A DNA stretch of 64,000 nt from Blastomussa wellsi (lineage: Eukaryota; Cnidaria; Anthozoa; Scleractinia; Plerogyridae). The first letter of the stretch is position 1. Each line of letters starts with the position of its first letter. Below are positions 34,105 to 46,630 of the stretch, one piece after another. The translations under genes were made by a program, and so were the position numbers. The DNA lies in assembly GCA_947652115.1 (NCBI GenBank), contig OX393562.1, positions 14,448,328-14,512,327 on the forward strand, written 5' to 3'. Below the pieces are notes generated by a model, which ran no database searches, had not been told where the DNA came from, and saw only the letters and a program-made list of their open reading frames with translations.

Positions 34105-34235
34105 AGAAATTTGTGGAACTCACCAGTGACGTAAAACAAAGACAACAAAGAACCTCGAAACAATACAGAACAAAGAAACAATAGCTCAAAGACAAATAAA
34201 AGTCACAGGTTCTTACACCGAGGTAAACCAAAATT
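34105..34235. repeat. Dispersed repeat, copy 1
   Basis: AGTGACGTAAAACAAAGACA, AAAGAACCTCGAAACAATA and TTACACCGAGGTAAACC also occur, in order, at 36120-36245. Confidence 0.65.
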
Positions 34236-34960
34236 GGTTACGACTCTTTTCAAATATTCATTTCGCCTTCTTTCGTTCATTACGTTACTGCCGTCATTGC
34301 TGAGTTAAATTATTTCTCAGTTATAAATTTGTTCGTGAACACCTAAAATCTGGCCTTCGGCATGCCGTGAGTTGCCTTGGGTAGGCGAGCCAACTGTCTT
34401 TACGAGAAAAAGTTGGCACGACACCCAGGGTCACGCTACTTTCAAAGCAACTGACCCTCCATCTCGGATCAACCTGTCTCCAGGGCCGTTTTCTCACGTA
34501 AACGGCTCGCTGCTATTTATAAAGAAATGTATGACACGTTCTCTCACCTGGGGTAAACGTAAGGGTGACCCTTTTACCAGCGACAACTCTCACCCGTATA
34601 AACAGACAAGACAAGCTCTAGCGCTGCTGATTATTGATTTACGCGTAGAAATTCTTATCGAAAAGCGAGAGTACTGAAAGGTCAGTGATCGAGGAATTTC
34701 AAATTTAGCCTAATTCTGGTACCTTTTGGTGATTTGTTTCCGAAAAAATCGTCTCCTTTCGTAAGGTACTCTGTTAGGGATAATTGAATATGAATCTCAC
34801 AGGCTATGAAGATATGAATCTCTGCCAGAAACTTCTTTAAATTAATACCAGTGTTAAATTAATACGGTCATCGTCGAAGTCGTTCCTGTTGATATTTTGG
34901 GACTATTTTGTCTTCACTCAACCGGCTTCGGACCCAGGTGTTGTTGTGTCGATCTCTTGC
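34236..34960. other. No gene seen
   Basis: Contains GTAGGCGAGCCAACTG and CTCACCTGGGGTAAACG phrases that look like a degraded TIR element at about 34376-34600. Nothing coding could be supported. Confidence 0.4.
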
Positions 34961-35154
34961 TATCAAAATGGCTAATACGGCCTTGTTCGCAGAAACATGT
35001 CAGAAATGACAACAAACATGTCAGAAATGACATGTTTGTTAACTAGCTGGAACGTAGTATGTCGGTTTTGGCCATCTTTAGCGATGCATTCCTTGTTGTC
35101 TGGAGCCAGATAGCATCCAGCCTTGAAAGGGTTCTTGCAAGAACACACGAGCCT

Positions 35155-35402
35155 ATTGCCCAGTTTCATACCGTGAGATACTGGGTCGAGTGCGGACATT
35201 AAGCGGACAAATTCAATAAAATGAACAAAACTGTAAAGTTCCGACGACTTATCCGCTTCCGTAATCCTTTTGTTTTTAAAACAATACGCTCGTGATGAGG
35301 ACGCCTTTTCTTTCGCAAGTGCGGAAGCCATTCTTTTGTTTTAATTTGGCCGCTCAAGTCCGCACTCGACCCAGTAACTCACGGTATGAAACTGGGCAAT
35401 GG
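35155..35402. repeat. TIR element
   Basis: Arms TTGCCCAGTTTCATACCGTG then CTGGGTCGAGTGCGGAC, and GTCCGCACTCGACCCAGTAA then TCACGGTATGAAACTGGGCA, pair over about 43 bp. A second inverted pair (CCATTTTCGCATTGCCCATA and its inverse) flanks 35429-35570. Confidence 0.7.
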
Positions 35403-35651
35403 GAGCAATCCCCGATTCTTTCTATTGACCATTTTCGCATTGCCCATAATACACCTTGTTTACCCCCAAAATTTTGCATAACCTTTGTTTCCCAACTCTC
35501 CTGGGTATTACAGTCGTCCCAAGAGAATCGGAAGACAATGGTTATGGGCAATGCGAAAATGGTCAATGAGACTTGCTTGCATTCATCACGCGCACGACAA
35601 CTTCGAGACTTGGCACGCGAAGATGAATACAACAGTGAACTACCGTGATTC

Positions 35652-35790
35652 CTAGCCTGCGTGGCAGGCGTCCGAAGGGGAAGGAGATGGGGGAAAAAAC
35701 CAGCGCCCTCCTCCTCGCGCCCTCGCCCCGCGCGCTGGTTTTTCCCCCATCTCCCTCCCCTTCCGGCGGACGCCTGCCACGCAGGCTACG
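35652..35790. repeat. GC-rich perfect-arm fold-back
   Basis: TAGCCTGCGTGGCAGGCGTC and GACGCCTGCCACGCAGGCTA are inverted copies; the arms continue as GGGGGAAAAAACCAGCG / CGCTGGTTTTTCCCCC. The whole 139 bp is one hairpin with a CCTCCTCGCGC loop. Confidence 0.85.
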
Positions 35791-36119
35791 TAATTCCCTG
35801 CGTGCAAGTCTCATAGAGGGACTCGGCCATTGTGCTGACAATCATTGTTAGGAATTCCACACCGAGATGTTTCACCAGCTTTGCTTGTATTGATATTGAA
35901 TACATGACGGTTTGGCTAATAATAACGAACGGGCTCGGGTAGCTTAGGAATAATGTTCCTAACCCAGAAAACAATTGCAGCTATTACTCAGGTCAAAAGA
36001 ACCAGTAGGATTGCAAGCTTACGGAGAGCCCTATATAGATCGTTCTAGGCAACTTTTTGTGGTTGAGTTGCAGCGCTTATCCCTCGTGATCACCCATCAT
36101 TCGGCTCATCCTCGGTGTA

Positions 36120-36245
36120 AAAACCTGTGAAACTCACGAGTGATGTAAAACAAAGAACGAACAATACAACAAAGAACCTCGAAACAATATAGAATAGCTC
36201 AAGAACAAAGAAAAAAGTCGCAGGTTTTTACACCGAGGTAAACCC
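36120..36245. repeat. Dispersed repeat, copy 2 (see 34105-34235)
   Basis: AGTGATGTAAAACAAAGAAC, AAAGAACCTCGAAACAATA and TTACACCGAGGTAAACC, same orientation as copy 1. Confidence 0.65.
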
Positions 36246-36997
36246 CATCATTCTTGCTAACCAGAGATTCAGTGCATTTTTAGGGTTTGCATGTTTTTAT
36301 GTAATTGATAAAGGATAGTTCATGACCTGGTACCTGGTTTGGCGTCTACCTTAAGAGGAAGACAAACGTTGTCTGTTCACCCGTTTGAAACTTTCACTGT
36401 TCTTGTTCGGTCCCTCCATCCAACGCCAATATTTTTCAAGGCAAGGCTATAGCTCAGCTCATTACGATCCCTAAGAATTTGCGTCAAACACAAGCGCAAG
36501 ATAAGGGGACTTAAAGTCATCGTAAACATTTGTTATCATTAGCTCGTGTTGGCGTACATGCAGCACTTTGTTTGGTTTTGAAAAATTCTGCGATAATTTA
36601 ATTGCTGCGTCTGAGCTCCGGACTACGGGCTACGGGTTACGTGTTCTAATCCAATCAAACAACTGTGTTCGTTCGCTAAAATTTGTCTACATCGAAGACT
36701 ACAAAACAAGTTGAAATAGGGAGATCAAATACCTCCATTCAACGGTTGTGTTGGCATTTTCACCGAAATAAATTTGTAGATTATCCACCCCTCCCGTGAG
36801 ACAAGGGCTCCACTAGTAGAGGGTTTCATGACGTAATCTCGAAATTCGCGCCATTTTTGCGTCGAGCACGACTGCCACTTGCAATGTTGTTTCATATTCT
36901 CGTAGGAGCGAAGCAGAAACGCCATTAGAGAATTATTCACGTTGAAATTCATTTACGCGCTTCTGACAAATCCACGATTCCCAGTACAAGAAACAAA

Positions 36998-37133
36998 ATG
37001 CCTCTCAGGGTCATGATCTCAGCTGAGCTCGTACTTCAAACGGACACAGAGTCGAACAGAAAACTGACAAAACTCGCACACGAGGGAATGGAAGAAGATT
37101 TCAAACATCTTCAGTGTCGAAGAGCAGAGTCGG
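36998..37133 (+). CDS. Candidate first exon, unidentified
   Basis: ATG opens MPLRVMISAELVLQTDTESN and runs 45 codons, with a charged LAHEGMEEDFKHLQCRRAES, to TCGG|GTACGT, a good donor. A possible second exon is 38096-38158 (acceptor TTTTACAAG), which in the required phase gives DTQSQGSQAALQCLFVSPG and a stop. Another frame of 38096-38186 has two CxxC pairs before GTAAAT, but its phase does not fit. Product unknown. Confidence 0.3.
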
Positions 37134-37249
37134 GTACGTTTAAAATTGTTTCTCCTAAAACCTCTCGTTGTTATAAAGTATCGGTTTTTGTTGTATCTAC
37201 TACCACCAATTTTTCAAAGCTTCTACAAACAAAGATATATTAGAACAAA

Positions 37250-39000
37250 CTTAAAATGGCTGAGCATTAAAATAATTTGTTAAAACAGTGAATTTTTTTC
37301 AACATGTTCGTTCAACCAGTGTTTTTTCTCCTTGAAACTACGTATTTGTTAGTTAATCGGATAAATGTCTTTATCGCCATTTTGAAACTTGGCTCCAAAA
37401 TGCGGAGCTAAGAGGTTTGCGTGGGTTTTCGGCGTTGAAATAATTTCCGTGAAATTTCATTTCCGAAATATTCTTTCCGGCGCAATATGTAAACTTTACA
37501 AAAGCAGATTAAAATTTTATTTATTATAAATTTGAGAGAGAGAGAGAGAGAGCTTATACCCTTTGGAACGTTTTTAGTCGTGTTTTCTCTAACTTGACTT
37601 CGGCGTGACACGTCAATGGGAACATTGCAGAAAACATACAAAAGGCACGCCATACACTAATCTGCGGTCGCAATAGTTATTTTATGGAAAAGGCGCAAGA
37701 TATATCATTGGAGAAGTATTAAAAAGCGTCAGAAGTGTGATGGAATGCCGGTCAATATAATGATCACTAGTGAACGGACAAATGTTCAAATATTGTACTC
37801 TGCACGTATTACTCACTTCTCGCCAAAATTTGCAGACGGCTTCGTTACAATCTTCGGCAGTATTCACTTTGTGACATTTAGACGGCTTTTAATAATACTA
37901 CGAGGCTGACTTTAAAATCAGTTCAATAACCCATATCCTTCGCAAAGATCAGTGATTGGGTGAGAGTAACAAATTTTGCAAATATTAACTCTGTATTGGG
38001 ATAACCAATATCTTTTTCGAATTTAATTTGCATTTGTAATAGTCATTGTACACATTTTTTACCACTCTTATCCAATTCAATTTTCATTTTACAAGTGGAT
38101 ACACAAAGCCAAGGTTCTCAAGCTGCACTGCAGTGTCTGTTCGTTTCGCCCGGCTGAGAAATTCAGATTGTGCTCTATTTGCAGGTAAATATGTTACTAT
38201 TTTTTAATGTTAATATTAATTTTAAAGGAAATTCCACCCCTGGTAAAGTATATCGTAAACGTAAGTCAGAAAATGTAACGGGACTAAAGCTGTTACTTAC
38301 ATCTCTTCAAGTTTGCCTAAATGGAAATTCGATTATTCCGAAGTGAAAATCGATTTATAAATTCAAGAACGATGGATTCTGTTGAAAACGTGCTAGTCAA
38401 GATTCATACAATCAGATACAATTCGCTCAATAGAGCCGAGGCCGATCTGATTTAACATCTCCTAAATGGTCGGCCATTTAAACATTGCGTAGATAGTGAA
38501 ACGCGTCAGAGATTAGAAACAACGTCACAACATTACGAACGCTTACCGACAACCGGAGAAGGTAACGTTCGGTAGCAAGGAAATTCAACAGATTAAGGTC
38601 GCTATTTTTTCCACACTCATTCGAGGACACATCTTAATTATGGTATTTACACTTGCTCAAATAACTTTACAGTTCAATTTAGCTTTTCTTTAGAGCCATG
38701 ACGTAAGCTGGTACCGGATGTACTTATTTGGACAAGGTTAAATTAAGAGCCTTCTGAATTAATGAACAGCTAACACTTTTCCAACTCTTTCACTACCGGC
38801 TTTAAGTGCCCGCACTGACTTTGAAACCTTGTTTACCATGGCAACCGTTTTCTGACAGACTGTTATCGAAAAATTGACTTAAATGCAGTTGTAATTATTT
38901 ATACAATTTATGACTTTATAGCAACTTTTTTGTTGATTTTGAGTACTTATCAGTAGTTTTTGGTGGCCCTTTTGAAGTTTCGAAAAAGAAATATTCATAT
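37250..39000. other. No supported gene; short simple repeat
   Basis: A (GA)n run lies at 37532-37553. The remainder is AT-rich with no domain-bearing frame. Confidence 0.4.
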
Positions 39001-39082
39001 TTTCGATTATCCGGACTCTCGATTATCTGGACTATTTACCGAGGTCCCGACGAGTCCGGATAATCGAGGTTCGACTGTACCA
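39000..39082. repeat. pogo/Tigger-like terminal repeat
   Basis: TCGATTATCCGGACTCTCG and GAGTCCGGATAATCGAGGTT then CGACTGTA resemble the ends of pogo/Tigger elements. Both orientations sit within 80 bp, so it is probably a collapsed or internally deleted copy. Confidence 0.5.
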
Positions 39083-39730
39083 AGATGACAGCTGTTTGGA
39101 CGTCATAACGTAATTATTACGTGATATGACGTCATCATCTCGCGTCACCTAATGCAGATTTCTGGACGTACTATATTCCCGGCGGGGCTGTCTGTTTTTG
39201 AATTAATTGTACTGAACATCCCAGTTTACGTGGCAGGCTAACCACCATGATAACACGGTACATTTTTTGTGCGATATTCGACTTATGAAAACCAAGCGAG
39301 TATCTGCATAAAATCAATTGTCTATGAAAGTAAACAAAAGAAAGAATATTGAAGTATTATTCCAGTTCATTTGCGATGCCTCGGTCACTTTCAAGATGCA
39401 TGACTGGATTTCATCTAGCCTGGGAAGGGGCGGCTGTACACAGGTCTGCACGAAAACATAGTTTGAACATAGCAGACCTGGAAACTAATCTTGCACGCAT
39501 ACACACGCTAAAAAATGACCACAACAAATACCGAAGCCTTTTTTGTGCTCTCCAAATAAACCGGGCTAAAACTTAAATATATATTCATTCTTTGTTTTTT
39601 TTCATAGACATCATTTTATGCCGACACTCGCTTGGTTACCGGAAGTCAAATATCGCACGTAAACTGGAACATACAATTAAAGTACAATTAATTCGAGGAA
39701 GAGACTGAAAACAGTTACTGTGAAATCTGA

Positions 39731-39982
39731 CCTGTAACCTGTGACCTGCGACCTGTAACCTGTAACCTGTAACCTGTGACCTGTGACCTGCGACCTGCGA
39801 CCTGTAACCTGTGACCTGTAACCTGTAACCTGTAACCTGTAACCTGTAACCTGTAACCTGTGACCTGTGACCTGTGACCTGTGACCTGTAACCTGTAACC
39901 TGTGACCTGTGACCTGTGACCTGTAACCTGTGACCTGCAACCTGTGACCTGCGACCTGTAACCTGCGACCTGTAACCTGTGA
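39731..39982. repeat. Heptamer tandem array, 36 copies of CCTGTRA
   Basis: Exact 7-bp period: 36 consecutive units of CCTGTAA, CCTGTGA, CCTGCGA or CCTGCAA. Because 7 is not a multiple of 3, all frames give a 7-residue repeat (LQVTGYR-like on the minus strand), which creates artefact ORFs. On the reverse strand the TGA units read AGGTCA. Confidence 0.97.
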
Positions 39983-40036
39983 CCTGCATTTTAGCCCCGC
40001 CGTTGTAGTCCCTCTACTTTTCATTATTAGTATATG

Positions 40037-40196
40037 TAATAGGACTACATGCTGTCCAATTTGAAAATAATTGGATGAGAAAAAATTCCGAGGACTGCGA
40101 AATTGGACGAGGCCGTAGGCCGAGTCCAATTTGGCAGTTCGAGGAATTTTTTGAATCCAATTATTTCCAAATTGGACAAGCATGTAGCCCTGTTAC
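40037..40196. repeat. Fold-back element, variable-arm group
   Basis: Arms GGACTACATGCTGTCCAATT and AATTGGACAAGCATGTAGCC. Second pair TTCCGAGGACTGCGAAATTG / CAATTTGGCAGTTCGAGGAA. Centre GACGAGGCCGTAGGCCGAGT. Confidence 0.75.
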
Positions 40197-41001
40197 CTAT
40201 TAATTATACAGCATCCTAAAATATATCCAAACTAGTTTTTCTTGACAATTGATTGGTTTATGGAAGGTATCCAGATTTTTCTTAAATTGGACAGTTTGAG
40301 CAAAAACTGTCCAATTTATTTTAAATTTGGACAGTTGGCAAAAATTAATAAAAAATGCACCTGTTGACAATAATGGTTTTTGATGTAGCTATATAATTAT
40401 TGCTTAAATATTCTCAAAGTTACGGAGGGGTTCGAATTCGCCAGGTTAAGCGACCAGTCAGTTTTTGTCCTCATAACATGCCAAAGCGATAAAGCTACGT
40501 TGTATGTCACTGAAGTTCAAAAACGTGCTCAGTTATCGCAGTACAGCTAGCTACTTAGTTCTGTTGGCCTCATATCAACATTTGTTTTTCACTCACTTGC
40601 CGTTCATAATATTTGTACTTCAGTTTTCCGCATATTGTGGGTAATTTTGTTGCCTGCATTTGACGATTTGCCTCCCAGAGGCTTGTTAAAAAACGTTTAA
40701 GTCTGCATACGAGCCTAGGGCCGAGCTTATACGGGCGACTAGGATTATTTGTACTCCCGCCTGAATGGGATGCTAGTCCATCGAAGGTTACCCATTTGAA
40801 GAGGGACACTATGTGAGAAAGTCTCTTGATCTTCGATCCCTAGTCCAGCCCACTAACCATTAATCCACCTCGCCTCCCAGTGGCTTGCTAGTCAGTTCAT
40901 TATTTTGTGCCACAGCTGAGTTGGTGGATTTTGCCTCACGCAGGTTCATAACGGATAGTTCTGACGACCCTAAATTTAAAATTTTTTCTGTGACGATTTG
41001 T

Positions 41002-41822
41002 TTGCCCGTTTACACGGAACGGCTACAAACGGCTCCGAACAATTTTAACGTGCAAACGATGCTTGGCTCGGTCCAGTTTTATCCGTTCCGTTTCGAACCC
41101 CTGTGGTCCTCTTTTGAAAAGGAACGTATAAAGATTATAAAAGTCGGTTCCGTACCTCTCCCCGTTTTAGGTACCGATCTACGTCATTTTTACCTGTGCT
41201 CCTTCTACGTCGCCTATTTACTCAGAAAACCGCATGCATGCGTTTTATGCCCTGCATTTTTTTCATGACAATATGGCAGAGGAAGTGTTGAACCCAGAAA
41301 GTAGAAACTACAAACGGCTGAAACAAGATCACGAATTTAATTTGGTCAACTGCTGCTTCTGTCGTAAATGCCTCGATTCTCTGAGGAGTGGGATCGATAT
41401 CATGCCTGGAGGCGAGCGTGGCCTAGTGGTCAGGGCGCTGGACTTGTAATCTGGTGGTCCCGGGTTCGAGTCCTCCTCCCTGCCACTAAAACGGATTTGT
41501 CTTCGGTGGTCCCGAATTCAACTCCTCCACGCTTTGTAAATAGCCAACTGGTCTGCCTCCTGCCAGTTGGGATTTTTAACAACTTTCTGTTTCATTTACA
41601 ATATTTGTTTACGTATTTACAGTGTCCCCAATTAGCACAGTGGTGCTAAATACATTGACACTTAAATAAAGTCTTTATTATTATTTATTATTATTATTAT
41701 TATACCTTTATCTGCTCCCTTACAAAATTAAACGTGCGTGTTGGTAAACGGTCAAATTTTGGTGGAAACGGTGCTTTTTTCTATCCGAGCCATTCCTCCT
41801 ATTTTGACGTGTAAACGGACCT
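41002..41822. mobile_element. TIR element interrupted by a SINE
   Basis: Ends GCCCGTTTACACGGAAC and TTTTGACGTGTAAACGGACC are imperfect inverted copies. The interior has a fragment NMAEEVLNPESRNYKRL that may come from a transposon protein. A SINE (41408-41700) sits inside. Confidence 0.5.
41408..41700 (+). mobile_element. tRNA-derived SINE
   Basis: Head GCGTGGCCTAGTGGTCAGGG (A box) and CCCGGGTTCGAGTCC (B box), with an anticodon-like loop CTTGTAA. The body contains CAACTGGTCTGCCTCCTGCC. It ends TTGACACTTAAATAAAG then (TTAT/ATT) repeats. Nearly tRNA-like, but the 3' extension and tail mark it as a SINE. Confidence 0.85.
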
Positions 41823-42960
41823 TTAACTAGTTCTCGTTGAAGGCGTGAAAAGACAAAGAAATGGGAATAACTATTTATTTAGCCTTCCTTGTGAAATGGC
41901 ACAAATAACTATCATCCAACATACATGCAATTTTGATCAGTAAGCGTGATGTCACAGAACCGCCTGTTTCCGCAGCAAGTGTTTGATTAACAAAATACAG
42001 ACAATCGACACTTACGAACAACAGTTTTTGTGGTAGGTTAATTCATGTACAAACTATAAGCTTAACAGAATGCTTCTAAGCCCAACAGATACTTGATCAT
42101 GACAATCTGTGTGGTATATGGTACGACTACAGTGAAATCTAAAACGCTTATCTAACGGTCTGCATTTGGAGGTTAATCAGCGACGGTGGAATGGCATGCC
42201 CGGTGCATGTCTCCGTCCGGTACCGCCCCCTCGTACGCCGATATTATGGAGCGCCTACCTTACTCAAAAGAGAGTGATTTCGGTCTGGCTAAGTGGTAAA
42301 TGATCGTGATTGGCCGGTAGAATTTACAGAATACCCATATTTGTTAAGATTTACAACGACTTTCTATCTATCGCGTGATTCTATGATAGGTATGTAGATT
42401 CCGAAGTGCAAGGAACTTGTGGCTACGAGATACACACTCTCTCTGTTTGTAAACAAAGAATCGTAGACTGAAACACGTGCTTTCCTAAATACGCCCAAAG
42501 CAATGTTTGTAAACAAAGCTGCGTAGATTTGCGTTTGTTTAGTTTAGCTGCTCGGAAGTCTTAAAGAGTAGTTTATTGTGGTAAGCATAACAATCTATAT
42601 TTTTGGAAGTGGCATCGCTGTGGCCCGTAAAGTTGTAGAAACAACAAACGCGTGTGGCCTTCAATGTGACCCAATTAAGGGTTTACAATTGCGGAAATAA
42701 CTGTCGTACCAGTGTTAGCTGCGGTCGGTCAGGCATTCTTAGCACCTGTAGAAATCTATTACCTGATAATCATCTGGTATTTTTATCCTGAAAGCTGTGA
42801 AAACAGCCTGACTGTTCTGTCTTCATTTAGCGTGAGCTTGGCGTGCACCGTCATTCCCGCCAAAATATTGCGCAATACAAACTCATTACACATTACGCAT
42901 TTATACGCAACCTTTTAGCGGGAGTGGGAACTCAGTTACAATAAAGAAGGCTAAAATTAT
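41823..42960. other. No gene seen
   Basis: Includes a twice-used phrase TGTTTGTAAACAAAG at about 42447 and 42503. No coding support. Confidence 0.45.
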
Positions 42961-42986
42961 TTGAAACTAAACGAAGTAGTGGTAAT

Positions 42987-43461
<475 letters not shown>

Positions 43462-44590
43462 GTACTTTTGTAGAGTCAGTGGTAAAACCCGTCATAATCC
43501 GTGTTTACTAGTATCATTTAAATATTATAGGTACATACAGTAAAATAGGTTGAACAAGAAGGATGCTGTTGTGTGGTGTGAGGAATTTGATTTATGCCCT
43601 TCTGATCAAATATAGGGAGGAAACTCGATAACAGGAGCTGATATTGTTCCTCCGTCGTTATCGATGATTACCAATAACATTACAGGGGGTTAACGGGTTG
43701 TCTTATCTCGGGAATGTGTCCACAACGGGAGCTGAAAGAAGACCATATAAAGATGAGCAATCGTAAAAGCGTGTTGACTGTTATGTGCGCATAAAGGAGA
43801 TGTCTTCACGAACAACAACAACTAAGGTTCCGAAGGTCAAACAAAGTATTCCAGAATACAGTCTAAAAGTTGCACTACTAAAAGCTTCTATCTCGTTGCA
43901 CCATAACCATAACTCCCGACGTACCTTATTCGAACTAACTGTTCAGTGCGTACGCGTCGAACGAACGACATCGAAGGATTGGGTTCTATTTATCTCGGTA
44001 ATGAAACAAAATCGAACCACCGATCCTATAGTTAATAGAGAGGAATGGTTATGAAGCCCGAAAGGAGCAAAACAAGAGGCAAAGATTTATGTCGGAAGGG
44101 CCATGACACGCCTTTTGTTTTGCGCTCATGTACTATCAGTATAGGAATTACGTAATCGCGACGTTTCTCTCGCTGTTCGTTCAGTTGTTCTCTGACAGAT
44201 TGTCTTTTGCCAGGTTTTGTGCACGGTGTGGCGGCTAATAATGGCATGAGCGGGTTTAGTTTTAATTTCGTTTCTTATTTTAAAGGAAAGTTCAGTTCTA
44301 AGGGACTATAAATCTCCCATTTTAAATGTAATGTATTAAATTTCGACCATCGAATTTAAACAAAGTCGAAGATTCGAAGATCACGTTAATTCGATTATTC
44401 ATTTTTTGTGAGATTGTGTTAATTCGATTGCCGAACTCAGGTGAACCCAATCGCTTGATTCAATGCAATAGAGTTAGATGTGGCTTCAGTAGTTACACCA
44501 GACAAAACTCATTACGTCATGTTGTTTTAATAGCAGCTATCGGCTCACTTCTCGTGACAATATTTTGACTAAACTAGTTATTTTTTGTAG

Positions 44591-45104
44591 AGCTTCCCCA
44601 GTTTCGGAAATTATGACATTTTTTGGGAAAAATGCTCAAGAATTCGGGCAAAAGAAGTTAGGAGGCGAAAAAAAGGAAAGACTTGTTTTAAAACATCAAG
44701 CTAATGAAACCGTAGATTCACTTAGTCGGAACTCTCCATCAGGTGAGTGTGCCACGGCAACCCACGCTTACTGGTTTTACACAGACGATTGCCATTGCGG
44801 TGTCAACAAGTCTTTCACAACTTTAGAATAAGGTCCTGCCGGAAATTGAGTATCGGTTCATTGGAAATAACTAAGACGTTTTGTGGGTTGGATGACATCA
44901 CCTAAGTCCACTCCACTCCTCTCTACTCCAGATAGACCAAGGCGTTTTAGCCCATTCAAGACAGCTTACATCGATCAATCAGTAGAAACAGCTGCAGAAA
45001 TCATTGAAACATTGCATGAAAACAACCTCTATGAAATGAGCCCAGGGTTCTTAATGGTCGCGTCCCTCCTCTCTCTTTCCCGTTGCACCTTCGACACCTG
45101 TTAG
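44591..45104 (+). CDS. Two phase-matched exons of an unidentified gene
   Basis: Exon 44591-44742 (acceptor TTTTTTGTAG, donor GTGAGT) and exon 44932-45104 (acceptor CTCTACTCCAG, stop TAG) join in phase to 107 residues. Seen are SEIMTFFGKNAQEFGQKKLG, a KKERLVLKHQANETVDSL segment, then RFSPFKTAYIDQSVETAAEI and ETLHENNLYEMSPG. The composition is soluble and helix-rich. An upstream open segment, MSSRTTTTKVPKVKQ (from about 43799), might be the first exon but no donor fits in phase. I do not recognise the family. Confidence 0.4.
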
Positions 45105-46030
45105 GCAGGCTAGTGATCCCTGTATCGTGATTCTCAGTGTAAACGCTCGCTCAGTGAGCTGCACCATATGACAGAATAGACTGAATTGCCTCGCTTTCAT
45201 TTGTATTCTCGACATCGTTTGTATAGGCAGTACATTCTTTGTGTGCCCAGCTACATCCTTCAAACTTGGTGAATATAATCTCTACCTAGTATTTCGCGTT
45301 TCGATTCATAAATTGTGCAAACTTCATTTTTTTAAAAAAAGTTACTGATTTCCCATCAGATTCTCATGCAAACAATGTATCCGAACCTACCCGCATTCGG
45401 CCACCAAGGTGTAATTTTTGCGGCAAGAACGTTACAGCCTTTTCCCCCTCCCCACCAGAAGGTGCCCATGAGCAAACCTGATTCATCCCATTAGTCAAGC
45501 ATTTGGGGAAAGAAATATCCCAGAGGTGAACTGGATAGATCCCCCAAGTTGCACTTTAGCTACTTCCTATGTATCTATTTCTCACTCTATAACTGCATAC
45601 ATACAAAACACATTTATTTACAATTACGTTCGAACTTGTTACAGGACACGTCAGTTATATACAGCTACGTGTGTGGGAGCTGTTTGAGTTAAGAATGTTT
45701 TTAATCTTAAACATCGTTAGTAGTTGAGACTTCATAGTTCGGTCTGTTTATAGTCAGTCTGTGAGAGACTTCATCCGACAGATACCAGGCACCCAGTCTG
45801 TTAATCATAACTTTCTGGACCTTTTTATCTCGTTTTGTGTTACATTCCAATACATTTGGGAATGAATTTGGTCTTCTTTCATATAGACACATATATTTCA
45901 AGTTGCACTGGTGTACGTAAATTATGGAGCAAAACCAAAGGAGTATTTTATCACCATAAATAATTATAAATATCAAGTAAGTTGGACCAGTTATGAAAAT
46001 ACCTTTGTGCATGAGTTGTAACTAACTGCA
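45105..46030. other. No gene seen
   Basis: AT-rich; no domain, splice or repeat structure that I could support. Confidence 0.4.
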
Positions 46031-46035
46031 CGTTT

Positions 46036-46076
46036 GAACACCACTTATGAAGGGCCAAGCCCGAAACGTTTGGTTC
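46036..46076 (+). ncRNA. Hammerhead-ribozyme-like motif (degenerate)
   Basis: Order of parts: stem I 5' side GAA..CCA, core CTTATGA, stem II GGGC-CAA-GCCC, GAAA, palindromic ACGT for stem III, then T and stem I 3' side TGG.TTC. Stem I and stem II pair as required. Against activity, core G5 is T (CTTATGA instead of CTGATGA) and one extra A precedes stem II. Such minimal stem III hammerheads are known from Penelope-like elements and retrozymes. Confidence 0.45.
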
Positions 46077-46489
46077 TAAGTAACGTTTTAGGCACTTTTT
46101 CCCTTTCTAATTTTTTGTAATTTGAACCATCCAAGTGCCAAGCAGTACTTTGAACTTGTGTTCATCATTTATTTGGTCTGTAGCCAACTGTGCTTCCTCC
46201 ATCTCAAACAGGTGTGCATCCGCCTGTTTTTGTTGCTATTTCATAATCTTCGTAGAGAACGAGCTATTCAGTGTGTTTTTGTTTTATGATGGGGGGTGAT
46301 AACAAACGCTGTCTAAGCGGTACTATAAGTAATTATAAAATAACTGAGATACTACGCGCGCTGTCATTGGTTGATAGGTGTGTTTAGGTGAGAGTATGTA
46401 AACAAGGTTGTGACGTTTTAATTTCGTACGTATTATTAAGATATATTTTATAAAAGCAATAGAGGACTTTTTCTGTGTCTACATATATA

Positions 46490-46630
46490 CCCTCATCTAA
46501 GCACTCAGGGTTTGCGAGAATTCTCGAAAGTACATACAGTTATGCAAACCCTCGTCTACGTCTCGGGTTTGCATAACTGTATCGAATTCTCCCCAACCCC
46601 CTTGTGTTTAGATGAGGCTATGTAAACATG
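46490..46630. repeat. Dispersed repeat, related to 3895-4025
   Basis: GAGAATTCTCGAAAGTACAT, GTCTCGGGTTTGCATAACTG and TGTTTAGATGAGGCTATG. An internal inverted pair: ACAGTTATGCAAACCC / GGGTTTGCATAACTGT. Confidence 0.6.

Noticed and set aside
39636..40183. Repeat protein with LQVTGYR heptads
   Set aside because: It is the translation of a 7-bp tandem repeat and is open in several frames by construction.
40885..41268. 127-residue plus-strand ORF
   Set aside because: It crosses the end of a TIR element and has no domain; probably chance.
41408..41480. tRNA-Thr gene (anticodon-like TGT)
   Set aside because: The head is tRNA-like, but it continues into a SINE body and tail and the arms are imperfect.
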